From G020354785 sp965602045 (GTDB lineage: Bacteria; Bacteroidota; Bacteroidia; Bacteroidales; UBA10428): DNA of 8,511 nt. The notes under the pieces are model-generated. The model was given only the letters and a program-made list of their open reading frames with translations, did not search any database and had not been told where the DNA came from. Location of the stretch: assembly GCA_965602045.1 (NCBI GenBank), contig CBFCXR010000109.1:1-8511 (forward strand). The letters are read 5' to 3'. The stretch's first letter is position 1, and every line of letters begins with the position of its first letter. The translations under genes were made by a program, and so were the position numbers. Positions 6,066 through 8,511 of this stretch are shown here, piece after piece.

Positions 6066-8273
6066 CTACATTACAATACCCTCGGATCTGGTTACGTTAG
6101 TAACGCCTTTTACTTTAGATAACCTGGATAGTAATGATTCAAGATGACTTAAATCCCTGACTGTTATTTTTAGTATTCCCTTAAACATACCGTCTTCTGA
6201 ATCCATGGATATTGCACGAAGATTTACCTTTAGGTCCTTGGTAATGGCATTTGAAATACTATCCAGAATGTTTGGTTCATCTTCGGCATCAATTTTAATT
6301 TCAACCGGAAATACTGTTTCTTTCTCAGTTCTTGCCCATTTTGCCTTAAGTATCCTGTAATTATATTTCGATATTAACTGTGCAGCGTTCGGACAATTAG
6401 TTCTGTGAATTTTTGTACCCTCACCTACCTTAACAAATCCAAATATTTCATCACCAAAAATCGGATTACAGCATTTTGCCAGTTTATAATCCACATTCCC
6501 CAATTTATCATCTATAATAAGGAAATCAGCAAAAATTTCACTCTCTGTTTTAACTTCCGGCGTCCTTAAATAATCAGCAAGCGTCGTAATTTCTTCAGTT
6601 GGTTTCTGCTCTCCTGACAGGAAGTCTTTTATTTCTATCAAATCAATTTTTTGAATGGATACCTGGTAATATAAGTCCTGGGAAGTTTTGAGGTTGTACC
6701 TCCTTAAAAGCTTTCTGATATTACCATCAACAAATGGAATTTTCCAGTTTTTAAATCTTCTCTTTAATACCTCTTTACCATTCTCTGCTTCCTTAAATTT
6801 TTCTTCATTTAGTTTTTGCCGTATTTTGGACTTGGCCTTTGATGTAACAACAAAGTTCAGCCAATCAAGCTTCGGAGATTGGTTTTTAGAGGTAATGACC
6901 TCAACTTTTTCACCGTTTTGCAGTTTATAACGAATCGGCACGGTTCTGGCGTCAACTTTGGCTCCTATACAGGTCTCCCCCACCTCTGTGTGAACATCGT
7001 AGGCAAAATCAAGTACCGTTGCTCCGGCAGGATATTTCCGTAATTCTCCTTTAGGTGTGAAAACAAAAATCTCCTTTGAGTATAAACTTAATTTGAAATC
7101 GTCAATAAACTCAACGGCATCAGGCTCAGGTGTTTCAAGAATCTCTCTTATTTTCATTAGCCATTCTTCCAATAATTTCTCACTTTCAAGGCCTTTATAT
7201 TTCCAGTGAGAAGCAAATCCTTTCTCGGCAATTTCATTCATACGGCTGGTCCTTATTTGTACCTCTACCCATCTGCCTTCTGGTCCAATTACAGTTGTAT
7301 GAAGTGATTCATATCCGTTTGTTTTGGGTACTGAAATCCAGTCGCGCAATCTTTGCGGATTAGGCTGATATATATCTGTGACAGTAGAAAATACCTGCCA
7401 GCAATCCGCTTTCTCAGATTTTAATTCGCTATTAATTATTATCCTGATAGCAAACAAATCATATATATCTTCGAATCCAAGTTTCTTACGTTGCATTTTA
7501 TTCCAGATAGAATGAATAGATTTCGGCCTGCCTTTAATATCAAAATCGAATCCCTGTTTTCTAAGAGACAAACTCACCGGCTTAATAAAATCATGTATAA
7601 ACTGCTGTCTCGCCTTCATTGTTTCCGCGAGTTTCCGGGCTATAGAATCATAGGTTTTCCTATCAGTATATTTCAGGGACAGGTCCTCCATTTCTGACTT
7701 AATAAGATATAATCCTAAACGATGTGCTAATGGAGCATATAAATAAGAAGACTCGGAAGCAATTTTAATTTGATGTTCAACGGGAAGCTTTTTCATCAAC
7801 CTCATTACCTGTAACTGTTCTGCAAGTCTAATAAGAATTACCCTTACATCTTTTGCCAGGTTAAGCAATAACTTCCTGAAATTTTCTGCCTGCGAATACT
7901 CTGTTGCAGTGCCAATATCAGAAATCTTCTCCAAACCCTGAGTTATGGTTGCAATGTCATCACCATACTCTTTCAGTATATATTCGTAAGACAATTTACC
8001 CTGTTGAATTATTTTACCTAAAAAAATACTAACAACTGAAATAGCACCCAAACCAATTTCATTTACCGCAATTAAGGCCGTATCAAGTACGTTTGTTACC
8101 TTTAAATCCCCTGAAACATCCTTTTCATCTTTTAAATTAGTTGTTAAAAGATTGAAAGCATTATCAATGATTTTCCTATCAATGGAATCTTTAGGAATAC
8201 TTATTCCCTTTAATAAAAGATTGTGCTTATATGAAATATCTTCTCCGGTATTTAAAGAAAGCTCATTTGACAT
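6066..8273 (-). CDS. relA: RelA-type (p)ppGpp synthetase with inactive hydrolase domain
   Basis: At 735 residues this has the usual length and order of a long RelA/SpoT protein. Residues about 55-165 align with the HD hydrolase, but the HDxxED motif reads GKIIQQ (86-91) and the LADRLHN motif reads LAEQLQV (150-156), so the metal ligands are gone and (p)ppGpp hydrolysis is not expected. The synthetase (about 205-360) is intact: GRPKS 248-252, IYDLFAIR 270-277 with D272, PKTNGYESLHT 316-326, VEVQIRT 336-342 with E337, and H356 in ASHWKYK. The loop that is ExDD in synthetase-only RelA and RxKD in two-way enzymes reads RLRD (308-311). TGS is about 400-462, the C601 C602/H623/C627 zinc-finger-like segment about 597-630, and ACT about 655-735. 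It would make (p)ppGpp from ATP and GTP/GDP on the ribosome in starvation; a second RelA/SpoT protein must supply hydrolysis. Confidence 0.93.
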   Translation of the reverse strand: MSNELSLNTGEDISYKHNLLLKGISIPKDSIDRKIIDNAFNLLTTNLKDEKDVSGDLKVTNVLDTALIAVNEIGLGAISVVSIFLGKIIQQGKLSYEYILKEYGDDIATITQGLEKISDIGTATEYSQAENFRKLLLNLAKDVRVILIRLAEQLQVMRLMKKLPVEHQIKIASESSYLYAPLAHRLGLYLIKSEMEDLSLKYTDRKTYDSIARKLAETMKARQQFIHDFIKPVSLSLRKQGFDFDIKGRPKSIHSIWNKMQRKKLGFEDIYDLFAIRIIINSELKSEKADCWQVFSTVTDIYQPNPQRLRDWISVPKTNGYESLHTTVIGPEGRWVEVQIRTSRMNEIAEKGFASHWKYKGLESEKLLEEWLMKIREILETPEPDAVEFIDDFKLSLYSKEIFVFTPKGELRKYPAGATVLDFAYDVHTEVGETCIGAKVDARTVPIRYKLQNGEKVEVITSKNQSPKLDWLNFVVTSKAKSKIRQKLNEEKFKEAENGKEVLKRRFKNWKIPFVDGNIRKLLRRYNLKTSQDLYYQVSIQKIDLIEIKDFLSGEQKPTEEITTLADYLRTPEVKTESEIFADFLIIDDKLGNVDYKLAKCCNPIFGDEIFGFVKVGEGTKIHRTNCPNAAQLISKYNYRILKAKWARTEKETVFPVEIKIDAEDEPNILDSISNAITKDLKVNLRAISMDSEDGMFKGILKITVRDLSHLESLLSRLSKVKGVTNVTRSEGIVM

Positions 8274-8299
8274 AAGAACAGCTAATTAATATAAGAGAA

Positions 8300-8322
8300 A
8301 ACATTTAAGTTCCCGGAATGTT
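8300..8322 (-). promoter_or_regulatory. Short inverted repeat and weak -7-like box upstream of relA
   Basis: AACATT (8300-8305) and AATGTT (8317-8322) are exact reverse complements around an 11-base centre that includes TTCCCGGAA. Just upstream for relA, minus strand 8331-8324 reads TAACTTTA, one base off the Bacteroidota -7 consensus TAnnTTTG. No -33 TTG is seen at the right distance. It could be a leader hairpin or operator near the relA transcription start; both are weak calls. Confidence 0.2.
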
Positions 8323-8360
8323 GTAAAGTTAATTATAATTCACAGGAATTAATATGTGCG

Positions 8361-8511
8361 GATTTACGATTGACGATTTACGAATTGCGATTGACGATTT
8401 ACGATTGACGATTTACGAATTGCGATTGACGATTTGCGATTTACGATTTACGAATTGCGATTTACGATTTACGATTGACGATTTGCGAATTGCGATTGAC
8501 GATTGACGATT
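8361..8511. repeat. Nested tandem repeat: 21 full 7-bp units plus a partial one, with 35-bp higher-order period
   Basis: From 8361 to the right edge the DNA is an unbroken run of 7-bp units with no indel. Only four unit types occur: GATTTAC (8 times), GATTGAC (7), GAATTGC (4) and GATTTGC (2), then a partial GATT. Positions 1, 2, 4 and 7 of the unit never vary, so RCGA recurs every 7 bases. GAATTGC occupies units 4, 9, 14 and 19, exactly every fifth unit, giving a 35-bp period; 8361-8395 and 8396-8430 are identical. The array begins 87 bases upstream of the relA start and continues out of the window. Stop codons (TGA, TAA) recur in both directions, so it is not coding, and there are no spacers, so it is not CRISPR. 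Confidence 0.95.

Noticed and set aside
6688..7697. Three plus-strand open frames of 68-80 codons
   Set aside because: All are antisense to relA, whose domains account for the sequence. They are spaced randomly and lack motifs.
8361..8511. CRISPR array
   Set aside because: Repeats are 7 bp, directly adjacent and without unique spacers.

Overview
The window looks like chromosomal DNA from a member of the Bacteroidota (Bacteroidetes). The evidence is AT-rich sequence, starts without Shine-Dalgarno motifs, candidate promoters of the phylum's TTG-N19-TAnnTTTG type, signal peptides ending in an AQ/SQ-like junction, a DUF4252-type protein, a lipoprotein with a KEE surface-sorting tail, and a RelA-type (p)ppGpp synthetase. 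No phage, transposon, CRISPR array, rRNA or tRNA gene was seen.

Layout from left to right. Positions 1-1079 (minus) hold most of an O-succinylhomoserine sulfhydrylase-like PLP enzyme of methionine synthesis; its C-terminus lies beyond the left edge. A 350-base divergent spacer (1080-1429) holds candidate promoters for both sides and a perfect 9+9 inverted repeat in the enzyme's probable leader. Positions 1430-2653 (plus) encode an unrecognised exported protein, and 2808-3338 (plus) a DUF4252-like exported protein. The latter converges, 3 bases between stop codons, with a minus-strand gene (3342-4712) for a DnaQ-type 3'-5' exonuclease fused to the N-terminal half of UvrC (GIY-YIG nuclease plus cysteine cluster). 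After a second divergent spacer with a 14-bp palindrome, a tight two-gene unit on the plus strand encodes a probably surface-exposed lipoprotein with two copies of one beta-rich domain (4869-5609) and a small exported repeat protein (5612-6028). Positions 6066-8273 (minus) encode a long RelA/SpoT protein whose hydrolase site is destroyed and whose synthetase is intact.

The most unusual DNA is non-coding. From 8361 to the right edge there are 21 full tandem 7-bp units plus part of another, in perfect register with no indels. They are built from only four unit types, and one type recurs at every fifth position, giving a nested 35-bp period. A second, four-unit heptamer run (6029-6056) starts directly after a stop codon and shares the core RCGAnnn. 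The two runs flank relA on both sides.

The genes do not form one pathway: they are a housekeeping mix (methionine synthesis, DNA processing, stringent response) with small envelope proteins typical of the phylum. The sequence does not support a clear new multi-gene defence or metabolic system. The nested heptamer arrays are the best candidate for undescribed structure.
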